Shown here: positions 1 to 6,612 of the stretch, piece by piece
How positions within the stretch are numbered: the first letter of the stretch is position 1
Layout of the letters: each line of letters opens with the position of its first letter
From: Nitrospirota bacterium
Lineage (GTDB): Bacteria; Nitrospirota; Nitrospiria; Nitrospirales; Nitrospiraceae
Length of the DNA: 64,000 nucleotides
Direction of reading: 5' to 3'
Assembly (NCBI GenBank): GCA_030682135.1
Contig: JAUXQT010000043.1
Coordinates: 1-64,000 of the forward strand
The notes under the pieces: model-generated
Database searches by the model: none
What the model saw: the letters and a program-made list of their open reading frames with translations, nothing else
What the model was told of the DNA's origin: nothing
Made by a program: the position numbers and the translations under genes

Positions 1-65
1 TGCTCACGGCGGGTGGGCTTGCGATATTGCTCAAACGTGACCTCGGCAAACGTCTGTTGCGGCAT
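1..65 (-). CDS. IS5-family transposase, N-terminal fragment (runs off the window)
   Basis: Reading leftwards from an ATG at 65, the frame gives MPQQTFAEVTFEQYRKPTRR and then leaves the window. This Q-Q-T-F/E-Y-R-K-T-R-R-E pattern is the usual N-terminus of IS5-group DDE transposases. A strong AGGAGGTG ribosome-binding site lies just upstream. Only about 21 codons are visible, so it cannot be told whether the transposase is intact. The call rests on family resemblance of the N-terminus plus the insertion-sequence end next to it. Confidence 0.75.
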   Translation of the reverse strand, partial: MPQQTFAEVTFEQYRKPTRRE

Positions 66-134
66 GGGGGCACCTCCTCATCAGTGCTGTGCTTCTCATA
101 GCACAGCAGGAGAGGCGAATAAATCAGACCTTCC
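1..134 (-). mobile_element. Terminal part of an IS5-family insertion sequence
   Basis: The transposase start at 65 is followed outwards by a short stem-loop (TGCTGTGC at 85-92 with GCACAGCA at 101-108). Beyond it is a terminal sequence reading GGAAGGTCTGATTTATTC inward from position 134, which resembles IS5-type inverted repeats. CTAG follows directly at 135-138, matching the YTAR target duplications of this family. The other end is outside the window, so the boundary is inferred from one side. Confidence 0.6.
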
Positions 135-138
135 CTAG

Positions 139-458
139 GCCAAACTCTTGAGCTAGCGCGACACGTTAGGCTTTGATCAACTTGTACTCCTTTTCGAGCG
201 CATCGCGCATGCGCTTGAGGAGATACTTCCCCATCTGGGGAATCGTGCGAGGGCGGTTATCACATGGGTGATTCTAAAAAAGGCGTCATGGAGCTGGCCT
301 GCCTGCCGTGATGTTCATATCAGATCGTCTCCATCTTGTGTGAGTTCAGAAAGTTGGGGACCGCAGAGTTCAACCGCTCTTCACAGACCCCACCACAGGG
401 ATCTTCCATAGTCCGGCTGGTCAGTCGTGCTAGCCATTACACTATTGCCCCCGTGTCG
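139..458. other. Non-coding gap with one short open remnant
   Basis: No convincing gene lies between the insertion-sequence end and the DUF2829 gene. On the minus strand a short open stretch ends at a TAA at 166-168 and reads ...PRTIPQMGKYLLKRMRDALE..., but it is cut off upstream by an in-frame TAG near 268 and has no start codon. It may be the tail of a lost gene. I see no RNA gene or clear promoter in the rest. Confidence 0.4.
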
Positions 459-743
459 TTACCACACCAAATCCCAGTCCGCCGCCAGGAGATCGGACTG
501 GCTGCAGACCCACGGCACAAAGTCCCCTTGATCCGTTCGCATGACGATGTGCTCACGGTAGTCGAGAACCGTGCCGGCCGGGTAGATTCCGGTCAACGGC
601 GTGCAAGTGACGGAAAAGTGACTCCCCGCCACGAGATAGAGGAACATCCCCTTCCCGCTCCATCCCTGTCGTCCGACTGGCATGCCGTTCCGCAACTGTC
701 TGACGGCCCATCCGATGTCTCTGACTGGTTGATCGAGGTTCAT
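459..743 (-). CDS. DUF2829 / Tad2-like protein
   Basis: This 94-residue protein has the compact DUF2829 pattern: W-A-V-R-Q-L near the start, the core R-x-G-W-S-G-K-G-M-F-L-Y-L around residues 25-37, and an ending with D-F-V-P-W-V, Q-S-D-L-L-A-A-D-W. Phage members of this family (Tad2) sequester the cyclic ADP-ribose signal of Thoeris anti-phage defence; other members are of unknown use. Its ATG at 743 overlaps the stop of the preceding 24-codon frame by ATGA, and an AAGGA sequence lies upstream, so translation is probably coupled. The family call is fairly sure; an anti-defence role is inference, since no phage genes are nearby. Confidence 0.7.
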   Translation of the reverse strand: MNLDQPVRDIGWAVRQLRNGMPVGRQGWSGKGMFLYLVAGSHFSVTCTPLTGIYPAGTVLDYREHIVMRTDQGDFVPWVCSQSDLLAADWDLVW

Positions 744-814
744 GGCGTCCTTTCTTCTCGTATTATAGAAGTTAGTAGGCAGCGGATATTAGCTTCCAGG
801 TTCCAACTCATCAT
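740..814 (-). CDS. Possible 24-residue small protein between two overlapping genes
   Basis: This tiny frame begins at tandem ATG codons (814 and 811) after a GGAGGA ribosome-binding site. It overlaps the stop of the upstream 68-residue gene as ATGA, and its own TGA overlaps the ATG of the DUF2829 gene as ATGA. The peptide is MMSWNLEANIRCLLTSIIRE plus four residues. It may be a real small protein or only a translational relay that couples its neighbours. No family is recognised. Confidence 0.4.
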   Translation of the reverse strand: MMSWNLEANIRCLLTSIIREERTP

Positions 815-1017
815 TGTTCCTCCTCTTCCTTTGCGAATGCGGCCTGACCGTCGCAACCAACGGAAGGCATCCCCAGCAGCTGGCATAATCGATCCATTTC
901 CTGCATTACAACATTCTCTAGCAACCACTGTTCCACCTCCGCTTCGGGCGCGTGCTCCAGCAGTTCAAGCAGACTATTTACCTGCGCGGCGACCTGTTGC
1001 TGATTGTGCGTGGCCAT
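811..1017 (-). CDS. Small acidic hypothetical protein (68 aa)
   Basis: The start is the ATG at 1017, chosen because AAAGGAGGT lies directly upstream; the open frame extends further but without such a site. The protein opens MATHNQQQVAAQ, is predicted to be mostly helical, contains an acidic stretch E-H-A-P-E-A-E-V-E-Q-W-L-L-E, and ends in E-E-E-E-Q. I recognise no family. It is the first gene of a three-gene chain (68 aa, 24 aa, DUF2829) linked by ATGA overlaps, about 90 bases behind metK. It may be co-transcribed with metK or start from its own promoter near the long hairpin at 1073-1132. Confidence 0.6.
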   Translation of the reverse strand: MATHNQQQVAAQVNSLLELLEHAPEAEVEQWLLENVVMQEMDRLCQLLGMPSVGCDGQAAFAKEEEEQ

Positions 1018-1072
1018 CAGCAACCTCCTTTGGTGAATATTCCTTTCACGGGTTCTCCCTCGTACGTGCCTT

Positions 1073-1132
1073 CTGCCATGGGAGCAGGGATACCCCATCG
1101 AACCAGACTTATGGTCCCTGCTCCCATGGCAG
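1073..1132. repeat. Perfect 18-bp inverted repeat at the metK 3' end
   Basis: CTGCCATGGGAGCAGGGA at 1073-1090 is exactly complementary to 1115-1132, leaving a 24-base loop. The outer arm encodes the last residues of MetK and the metK stop codon lies in the loop. No T-run follows on either strand, so it is not a standard intrinsic terminator. It could shield the 3' end of the metK message or set the ratio between metK and the small genes downstream. Confidence 0.75.
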
Positions 1133-2248
1133 GCCCGGCTTTCCAAAATGCCCGTAGTTCGTCGTCTGCCGATAAATCGGTCGTTTGAGGTCAAACCGTT
1201 CAATGATGGCGCCAGGCCGGAAATCGAATCCTTTCACGAATTCTGCCGCGACATTGTCATCCCCAGTTCCGAAGGTGTCCACCTTGACTGAGACTGGTTG
1301 CGCGACACCGATGGCATACGCCACTTGCACTTCGGCTTTTCGCGCCAAGCCTTCATGGACGACCTGACGGGCCACATAGCGGCAGAAGTACGCCCCACTG
1401 CGGTCAACCTTTGACGGATCCTTCCCACTGAAGGCGCCTCCCCCGTGCCGGCCCGCGCCTCCATAGGTGTCCACGATGATCTTTCGCCCCGTCACTCCGC
1501 AGTCGGTCGATGGGCCGCCATGCACAAAGCTCCCCGTGGGGTTGACCATGACGTGAATGCCTTGGTGATACCAGGCACCCAGGACACGAGGAATCAACTG
1601 GTGCACGACATAGGCGTGCACGGTATCCTGTCTAACATCCACGCGGTGCTGGGTTGAGACGAGGATGTCCGTCACGCACGTGGGCGTGTTCCCCTCATAG
1701 CGGACCGAGACTTGGGTCTTGGCATCGGGGCAGAGCCAGGCCATCGCTCCTCCGTGGCGATCCTCGGCCAATCCTCGAGCCAAGCGGTGGGCGAGCAGAA
1801 TTGGCAGTGGCATTAACTCCGGCGTCTCGTCGGTAGCGAAGCCGAACATAATGCCTTGATCACCCGCGCCTTGCTCACCCTTGTCCTTCGTCACTCCCTG
1901 CGCGATCTCTGGCGACTGTTTGGAGATAATTTGCATGACACGAACCGAGTCCGCGTTGAACGCTTCAGTGGTATCCGTATAGCCAATCGCTCGAATGGCC
2001 TGGCGGGCGATTTCCTCGTGATCCACAGTGGCCCGCGAGGTGATCTCGCCCGCCAGCACGACGACATCGCTTTTGCAGAGCACCTCGCAGGCCACGCGGC
2101 TGGCGGGATCCTCCGTGAGGTAGGCGTCCAGGATCGAGTCTGCGATAAAATCGCACACCTTGTCAGAATGGCCTTCGGCAACTGACTCTGACGTGAAGAT
2201 CGTGGGTCTGTCGCTGCTGATTCTAGACGCCACGCGCTCAATCGACAT
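1109..2248 (-). CDS. metK: S-adenosylmethionine synthase
   Basis: MetK joins methionine and ATP to make S-adenosylmethionine, releasing phosphate and diphosphate, in the cytoplasm. The 379-residue protein has the N-terminal T-S-E-S-V-x-E-G-H-x-D-K motif (residues 19-30), the ATP-binding GAGDQGIMFG (127-136) and the glycine-rich GGGAFSGKD loop (269-277), so it is full length. The ATG at 2248 is preceded by AAAGGGGG. A single-domain response regulator lies just upstream on the same strand, and three small overlapping genes follow. The C-terminal codons form one arm of a perfect 18-bp hairpin. Identification is certain. Confidence 0.97.
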   Translation of the reverse strand: MSIERVASRISSDRPTIFTSESVAEGHSDKVCDFIADSILDAYLTEDPASRVACEVLCKSDVVVLAGEITSRATVDHEEIARQAIRAIGYTDTTEAFNADSVRVMQIISKQSPEIAQGVTKDKGEQGAGDQGIMFGFATDETPELMPLPILLAHRLARGLAEDRHGGAMAWLCPDAKTQVSVRYEGNTPTCVTDILVSTQHRVDVRQDTVHAYVVHQLIPRVLGAWYHQGIHVMVNPTGSFVHGGPSTDCGVTGRKIIVDTYGGAGRHGGGAFSGKDPSKVDRSGAYFCRYVARQVVHEGLARKAEVQVAYAIGVAQPVSVKVDTFGTGDDNVAAEFVKGFDFRPGAIIERFDLKRPIYRQTTNYGHFGKPGLPWEQGP

Positions 2249-2288
2249 TGTGCAACCCCCTTTGTAATAAATTCTGTACAGTCAGTGA

Positions 2289-2642
2289 CTAGGCCTGCAA
2301 CGCCTCTTGGACCGCCTCGCCCAATTCCTGCGGATTAAATGGCTTTAGAAAGACGTCTTGCACCCCTAAGCGAAGAGCCACCTTCAGTTTGTCAGGGTGA
2401 GCAGACATGGCAATAATTTTGACTCCCACAAATGCTTCCTGCAGTTCCACGATCGTTACAAGCCCATCTTTAACGGGCATCACGATGTCGGTGATCACAA
2501 GATCCGGAAGCAGGAGATGGGCGAGCATCAGGCCTTCCTCCCCGTTGGCTGCCTGCCAAATATCATGCCCACACTCTCCGACGATCTCCCCGATCAGTTG
2601 GCGTGTCATAGAGTCATCCTCAATTACCAGAACGGTTGCCAT
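2289..2642 (-). CDS. Single-domain response regulator (CheY-like receiver)
   Basis: The 117-residue protein is a lone receiver domain: acidic pocket E8-D9-D10, phosphoacceptor D52 in the D-L-V-I-T-D-I-V-M-P segment, the switch serine in A-M-S (about residue 80) and the conserved lysine K100 in F-L-K-P-F. No output domain follows, so it must act through a partner such as a histidine kinase or phosphorelay protein. None is adjacent. The ATG at 2642 was chosen over upstream in-frame codons because GGAGG lies seven bases before it and the fold begins right there. It is upstream of metK on the same strand, about 40 bases away. Confidence 0.9.
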   Translation of the reverse strand: MATVLVIEDDSMTRQLIGEIVGECGHDIWQAANGEEGLMLAHLLLPDLVITDIVMPVKDGLVTIVELQEAFVGVKIIAMSAHPDKLKVALRLGVQDVFLKPFNPQELGEAVQEALQA

Positions 2643-2664
2643 CGTCATTCCTCCGACGTGAATA

Positions 2665-3120
2665 TCACCGGGTAGATGTCCCTCGGCGCAACAGAAGCTG
2701 TTGTGCCGAGATTTTCCTGGTGCGCAGGGTCTTGGAGAAATTCGGTAGTGGCGCGACATCGCGGGAGACCGTAGAGGTCTGGCCGGTGACGACCGCTTTC
2801 AGACGCCAGACTTTGTCCGGCAAGGGAAGTCTGACCAGGTCATCGAAGTTGAGTCGGCTCACGTTGTAATGTCGGAATTCCAACTTCAAGGCAGCAGAAA
2901 CCCTGGGGAGGAGTAAGTTCTTAGCGGTGCCGTGTGACCCAATTAGCAGCAGCTGTTCCTCAGTGGCAAGAGCTGCCAACAGAATCTGGGCAATCCCTTT
3001 GAGTCCCTGCAGACCGAGGCGCTTGAACGGACTAACCAGCGCTCGGTGTGGCGCCTCCAGCAACCTGCCCTTCACCTCATCGGGGAGCACCACTCGAGTT
3101 GACCTGGTGGCCCTAGCCAT
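2665..3120 (-). pseudogene. Truncated MoxR/RavA-type AAA+ ATPase remnant
   Basis: From an ATG at 3120 with AGGAGGTG upstream, the 151-residue frame begins like a MoxR-type ATPase. After a basic lead comes L-L-L-I-G-S-H-G-T-A-K-N (a Walker A variant, about residues 57-68), then the F-D-D-L-V segment that follows in this family. It loses similarity after L-P-L-P-D and ends, so Walker B, sensor and arginine-finger regions are missing; members are normally well over 300 residues. The tail overlaps a 13-bp hairpin (2682-2694 with 2698-2710). I read it as a decayed or truncated gene; a short functional protein is less likely. Confidence 0.6.
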
Positions 3121-3272
3121 GGGTCACCTCCTGTTCTGCAACGGAGGCCCACAGGCCAAGCCTGGCGTGAATCCACATTCTTGATCTCCTCTTTAGCCGC
3201 GTTGGCAAGGTGCCGGGGGCGGCAAGCTGGAATCAAATCCCCCCAGCCCGTGAGGTGGGCCAGCCCGTTCAA

Positions 3273-3704
3273 TCAGCGCAACAGGACCAGGATTGGGATC
3301 GCGTCTCTCCCTACCCACACAATGGCGTCTTGGTGATACCGAATGCCGAGCGTCCGTGCCGGCTCAAAGTCCACCCCGAGCGCGAACACACTCTTCTCCT
3401 CCGGCCACGCGCCTGTCGGATCAGCCCCCGCCCCCTCCATCACCTCGATCGCCAACGCATGCAGTTCCGCACCCAGACGCGCGTGCGCGGCCTCGTTGAC
3501 CTCGTGGCTGCGGACCTGGCCCAACGGGTTGTATGCGGTGATGAACACGCCGCACGCGTACCCCGACGAGGCGTAGAGTCGCGCTAGGGCGTCCGATTGC
3601 GTACCGATGTGTAAGGTGATGCGGTCAGGACCGTGACCGAAGCGATAGTCGGTCGCGCGATACGCGGTGATCTTGTCGGTTGGAATGTGAGAGTGTGCCA
3701 ACAA
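3273..3704 (-). CDS. DUF3293 domain protein
   Basis: The 143-residue product matches DUF3293: I-T-A-Y-R-A-T-D-Y near the start, G-V-F-I-T-A-Y-N-P-L-G-Q in the middle (about 52-63), and the pattern S-H-E-V-N-E-A-A-H-A-R-L after it. Function is unknown. The most upstream start is TTG at 3704, with GGAGGG before it; that same GGAGGG is the 3' arm of a terminator-like hairpin, so both termination and ribosome access could control this gene. A start a few codons later is possible. No operon partner is apparent. Confidence 0.75.
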   Translation of the reverse strand: MLAHSHIPTDKITAYRATDYRFGHGPDRITLHIGTQSDALARLYASSGYACGVFITAYNPLGQVRSHEVNEAAHARLGAELHALAIEVMEGAGADPTGAWPEEKSVFALGVDFEPARTLGIRYHQDAIVWVGRDAIPILVLLR

Positions 3705-3729
3705 AAAACCCTCCAGGAAATGGAGGGTT
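3703..3729 (-). terminator. Rho-independent terminator upstream of the DUF3293 gene
   Basis: Minus-strand AACCCTCC (3729-3722), a seven-base loop, GGAGGGTT (3714-3707), then TTTTGTT. The hairpin and T-run are typical. It sits at the very start of the DUF3293 reading frame and covers its ribosome-binding site. Confidence 0.7.
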
Positions 3730-3820
3730 GACGCTTCCCGCTTGGTTGCTCACAAGGAGCCACATTCGCTTGCGCGATCCACCTTGCCCGGGAAGGGCAG
3801 GTTGGCTTGGGCGTCAACCC
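3703..3820 (-). ncRNA. Candidate structured leader RNA with overlapping long-range stem and terminator
   Basis: On the minus strand GGGTTGACGC (3820-3811) pairs perfectly with GCGTCAACCC (3734-3725), enclosing about 76 bases that hold a GCCC/GGGC hairpin and a TCGC-GCAA-GCGA stem with a GNRA loop. The 3' arm of the long-range stem shares AACCC with the 5' arm of the terminator at 3703-3729, so the two structures exclude each other. This is the layout of an attenuator or riboswitch. The motif also resembles the 3' region of IS200/IS605-type guide RNAs with a hairpin right end, so a relic of such an element is the main alternative. I do not recognise a known riboswitch class. Confidence 0.45.
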
Positions 3821-3932
3821 AACTCTGAATGCAGAACGAATAATACAGGAGCGCAACGCCAAAAGCTACTGTTTTTGTGTAGGGCTTACTGCTGCCACCG
3901 GCTTGCCGGTGGCTATCCGCCCGATGGAAGGG

Positions 3933-4286
3933 TTAGGGGCGGCCATGGGGAATGAAGTTGAACATGAAATACGCACAGAGAGGCCACCCAACAAATGCGC
4001 TTGCGCTAAGGGCCATTGAACCAACGATCCGTTCGACAAAAAATCCGAGCATAGTCGCCAAGATGCCAATGATAAAAATGACGGTGGGTGCCCACCAGAC
4101 AACATGCCAACCGTAGGAGACCAAATACGCGAGACCTGTGAGCATGCCAAGAAACGCCGAGATGTTAAGCGCCAAAGCGAAGCCCTGACTCGAACCGCGG
4201 AAATTCTTGGCGTGTAGCTGCTGGTAGAACACGAAGATACCAAAGAGACAGAAGAATCCGATGGATGGCCAGGACAGTGCTTGCAT
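3933..4286 (-). CDS. Small membrane protein, four predicted helices
   Basis: The product of about 117 residues is very hydrophobic, with about four membrane segments: around S-I-G-F-F-C-L-F-G-I-F-V-F-Y, A-L-A-L-N-I-S-A-F-L-G-M-L, V-V-W-W-A-P-T-V-I-F-I-I-G and M-A-L-S-A-S-A-F-V-G-W-P-L. No catalytic motif or known family is recognised. The start at 4286 is preferred because GAGGAG lies upstream and the hydrophobic region starts soon after it; an upstream in-frame start would add nine polar residues. It ends just before a GCCACCGGC/GCCGGTGGC hairpin at 3894-3913. Confidence 0.65.
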   Translation of the reverse strand: MQALSWPSIGFFCLFGIFVFYQQLHAKNFRGSSQGFALALNISAFLGMLTGLAYLVSYGWHVVWWAPTVIFIIGILATMLGFFVERIVGSMALSASAFVGWPLCAYFMFNFIPHGRP

Positions 4287-4369
4287 GTGTAGTTGGTCTC
4301 CTCGTGATCGCACCTACCATCGCGGTGAACATGCTCGACGTTCTGGGCGCGTCCCCTTCGAACGCCGTG

Positions 4370-4597
4370 TTAGGCATGGGCGCGAAGATTCCCAAGGGCA
4401 TCTTCGCCGGATACCGGCTTGACTTTCCCCTCGAGGACCTCGCGATGTCGCCCTTGCGCTTCAGTTAGCCATGCACGTTCGACATCGGCATCAGCCGGGC
4501 CATCGAGCTCCGCGATCAAAACCCGCAGCAACTCGGTCTTATCTTCGAGACTCAGAGACCGAATCTTCGCTTCAATCTCAGCAACGCCGGGTGACAT
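4370..4597 (-). CDS. Addiction-module antitoxin-like protein (TIGR02574 type), orphan
   Basis: The 75-residue protein has the pattern of the putative addiction module component family: an N-terminal helix I-E-A-K-I-R-S-L-S-L-E-D-K-T-E-L-L-R-V-L-I, a central W-L-T-E-A-Q and R-H-R-E-V-L-E-G-K-V region, and a short tail. Such proteins neutralise a ParE/RelE-type toxin encoded directly downstream. Here the 80 bases downstream hold no toxin frame, and the next gene is a membrane protein, so it looks like an orphan. The ATG at 4597 has GGAGGTT upstream. Confidence 0.75.
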   Translation of the reverse strand: MSPGVAEIEAKIRSLSLEDKTELLRVLIAELDGPADADVERAWLTEAQGRHREVLEGKVKPVSGEDALGNLRAHA

Positions 4598-4670
4598 GAC
4601 AACCTCCGTACTGCCGGCTACTAAGCCCGTCGAACGATCATGCTTTTCCCCACCCTAAAACAATGGGGGA

Positions 4671-4756
4671 GGGCGCTGGTTGGTCTCCGATTGCGCGCGT
4701 CCAACGAGGGCCTTCTCAGGCCGCGCGTTGCGCGAGCAGGGAGACCACCAGCGCCC
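4671..4756. repeat. Long imperfect inverted repeat after the NTF2-like gene
   Basis: GGGCGCTGGTTGGTCTCC at 4671-4688 pairs with GGAGACCACCAGCGCCC at 4740-4756 apart from one bulged base. The interior holds a further GCGCGC/GCGCG and GGCC/GGCC pairing. It begins at the stop codon of the gene at 4756-5148. There is no strong T-run, so it may act as an mRNA-stabilising hairpin or weak terminator, or be a dispersed palindromic element. Confidence 0.6.
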
Positions 4757-5148
4757 TACCCCATCACCGCCGACCCATGATGATGTATCAGCAACCACTC
4801 GTCCCCGATCCGTTCGAAAAGATTCGTGGCCAACACCTGCGCCTGCTGCGGTTCGTCAGCTTGATGGGTGGTGATGTGCTCCACACAGACGACCCAGGCC
4901 ATATCGCCCGCCACCTGCACCATCACGTCGGTGAGTTCGAAGGTCATCGAAAAGGTATTATTGAAGATCAAGACCCAGGAGTCGCGGACCGCCGGCCAGT
5001 CCGACCGCAACGACCAGCCGGGATGGATGCAGGTCACATATTCCTGATGCGCCCACACCCTATCCATCTCGGCAATGTCGAGATTGCCGAACGCGGCATA
5101 GAAGGCATGGTTCGCTTTGTTCACTTCCTCGATGCGTTGCTCCAGCAT
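4756..5148 (-). CDS. SnoaL/NTF2-like fold protein (DUF4440 type)
   Basis: The 130-residue protein starts MLEQRIEEVNKANHAFYAAF and continues D-R-V-W-A-H, C-I-H-P-G-W, an internal W-V-V-C-V-E-H segment and L-L-I-H-H-H-G-S at the end. This matches ketosteroid-isomerase-like NTF2 proteins of the SnoaL/SgcJ group. These are small cone-shaped domains that bind or isomerise varied small molecules; the ligand cannot be told from sequence. The ATG at 5148 follows AAGGAGC, which decides the start against an in-frame codon 93 bases upstream. It stands alone, with hairpin elements on both sides. Confidence 0.8.
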   Translation of the reverse strand: MLEQRIEEVNKANHAFYAAFGNLDIAEMDRVWAHQEYVTCIHPGWSLRSDWPAVRDSWVLIFNNTFSMTFELTDVMVQVAGDMAWVVCVEHITTHQADEPQQAQVLATNLFERIGDEWLLIHHHGSAVMG

Positions 5149-5295
5149 GCAGGGCTCCTTACCTGAAAAATGAGCCGTATCATACTGCACGCACGGAAAA
5201 AATGGCGAGGGGCTAGGGGCCAGAGGCGAGAGGGAAGCCATGATCCAGTACCTCTAGACTGCAGGGGCCAGCGATTGAAGCTGAACAATCGATCT

Positions 5296-5490
5296 TGCAG
5301 GCGGCTCAAAAAGTCTGTCAGCAAGGCCGCAGGCGAGTCGAAACCGAAAGCGTACCCTCAGGGGCGCACGGTGCGACGAATAAGGAGCACCACGTCTGTG
5401 CGCGCCGCCGAGGCGGTGAGGCGGCCGGGTCCCCGTTGAGGATTTCGATGAGCCGAGAACGAAGCTGGCGGGCTTTTTCAGCCGCCTGCA
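5296..5490. repeat. Dispersed structured repeat, copy 1
   Basis: This 195-bp element is bounded by GCAGGCGGCT-C-AAAAAG (5297-5313) and CTTTTT-C-AGCCGCCTGC (5473-5489), an inverted repeat with one central C-C mismatch. Its body shares AGCAAGGCCGCAGGCGAGTC and GTTGAGGATTTCGATGAGCC with copy 2 at 38482-38608. A GC-rich insert of about 70 bases sits in the middle, absent from copy 2. The right end runs into the EamA gene and supplies its stop codon. It could be a non-autonomous mobile element or an RNA-level element placed at gene ends. Confidence 0.8.
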
Positions 5491-6383
5491 CGCTTGGAGG
5501 TTTGCCGATCGACAACCCACACCCCAGCCAAGATCAGCGCGATGCCGAGAATTTCACTCGCGCCCACTGATTCTTTTAAGAGCACCGCAGAGAGGATGAT
5601 GGCGGCCACGGGAGTCAGATTGCCCAGGACGGAGGCGCGTGAAGGCCCGATGCCCTTCACGCCGAACAGCCAGGCCTGCTGTGCGATGGCGGTCGCAAAC
5701 AGGACCAGATAGCCCAGCGCCATCCAATCCGCCTCGGTCACGGATCCGAGTCCTGCATCCAGCATCTTGCGATCCGTCCACAAGAGAGGAATTTGGAGGA
5801 CAGTGGCGACGAGGAGCGTCGTCCAATTGACGGTGAGCGCCGAGTGGCGCTCCATGAGTTGCCTGCTGCCGATACTATAGAGGGCCCAGCTCACCACGCC
5901 GAGAAAAACCAACAGGCTGCCGAGCAGCGGCTGATCGCCCGCGGCCTGAAACCCCGCCACTGAGACCAACCCCACCCCCGCAAAGGACAGGAGACCGCCA
6001 GCCCAGACGGCGCGTAGCGGAACATCCTGAATCAACAAAGCCGAGAGCAGTGCGGTCACCACCGGACTCGATCCGATGATCACCCCACCCACGGCTCCAC
6101 TCACATAATTGAGCCCCATGAGAATGAACAGGTGGTTGCCCAACACACCGAGCCCGAGCAATCCCAACAAACGTAGATCCACCTTGGTCAACTTGGCCAG
6201 GGTCCCTTCCTGCCACCACCAGGTGGTCAGGAGGATCGCCAAGCCACCGAGGTCTCGCAGGACCGATGCCTCGACGGCAGAGAACGAGCCGAGTGCCATC
6301 TTCTGCGCCACAATCGAGCCACCCCAAAGGGCCGCAGCGAGCAGGACCGATCCGTAGGCCAAGCTGGTGGAGGGAGATGCCAT
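5478..6383 (-). CDS. EamA-family transporter (drug/metabolite transporter superfamily)
   Basis: The 301-residue membrane protein has the ten-helix, two-repeat EamA architecture: an opening with A-A-L-W-G-G-S and K-M-A-L, the first-repeat L-G-L-G-V-L-G-N-H-L-F, and second-repeat A-L-Y-S-I-G-S-R and L-T-P-V-A-A-I-I-L-S. Family members export small metabolites or amino acids across the cytoplasmic membrane; the substrate cannot be inferred. The last codons and TGA stop lie within a dispersed repeat (GCAGGCGGCTGA), so the present C-terminus was shaped by that element. No operon partner is evident. Confidence 0.88.
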   Translation of the reverse strand: MASPSTSLAYGSVLLAAALWGGSIVAQKMALGSFSAVEASVLRDLGGLAILLTTWWWQEGTLAKLTKVDLRLLGLLGLGVLGNHLFILMGLNYVSGAVGGVIIGSSPVVTALLSALLIQDVPLRAVWAGGLLSFAGVGLVSVAGFQAAGDQPLLGSLLVFLGVVSWALYSIGSRQLMERHSALTVNWTTLLVATVLQIPLLWTDRKMLDAGLGSVTEADWMALGYLVLFATAIAQQAWLFGVKGIGPSRASVLGNLTPVAAIILSAVLLKESVGASEILGIALILAGVWVVDRQTSKRAGG

Positions 6384-6612
6384 GGACTATGGGGATACCG
6401 TCGTTTCCTGCTGCCGTCAAGGAATATTCTTCCTCACCCATGAACAGAGGCCATTTCCACTTTTCTGTGGAGGCTAAAGTCTGAGATAGAACGGGCTTCG
6501 ATGAAGAATTCTTCATCTTCGCTTCATAGGCCCCTCATGTTGACCGGGTACTGTCCATACCAGAGCAGCGTCGGTTCACTCTTATTCCACTATTCAATAC
6601 GGAGGTCTCATC

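Noticed and set aside
4340..4385. GCCTAAC followed by CGGCGTTCGAAGGGGACGCG on the minus strand, similar to one side of an integron attC site
   Set aside because: No matching GTTRRRY simple site or second core lies within 150 bases, and no integrase or cassette array is present.
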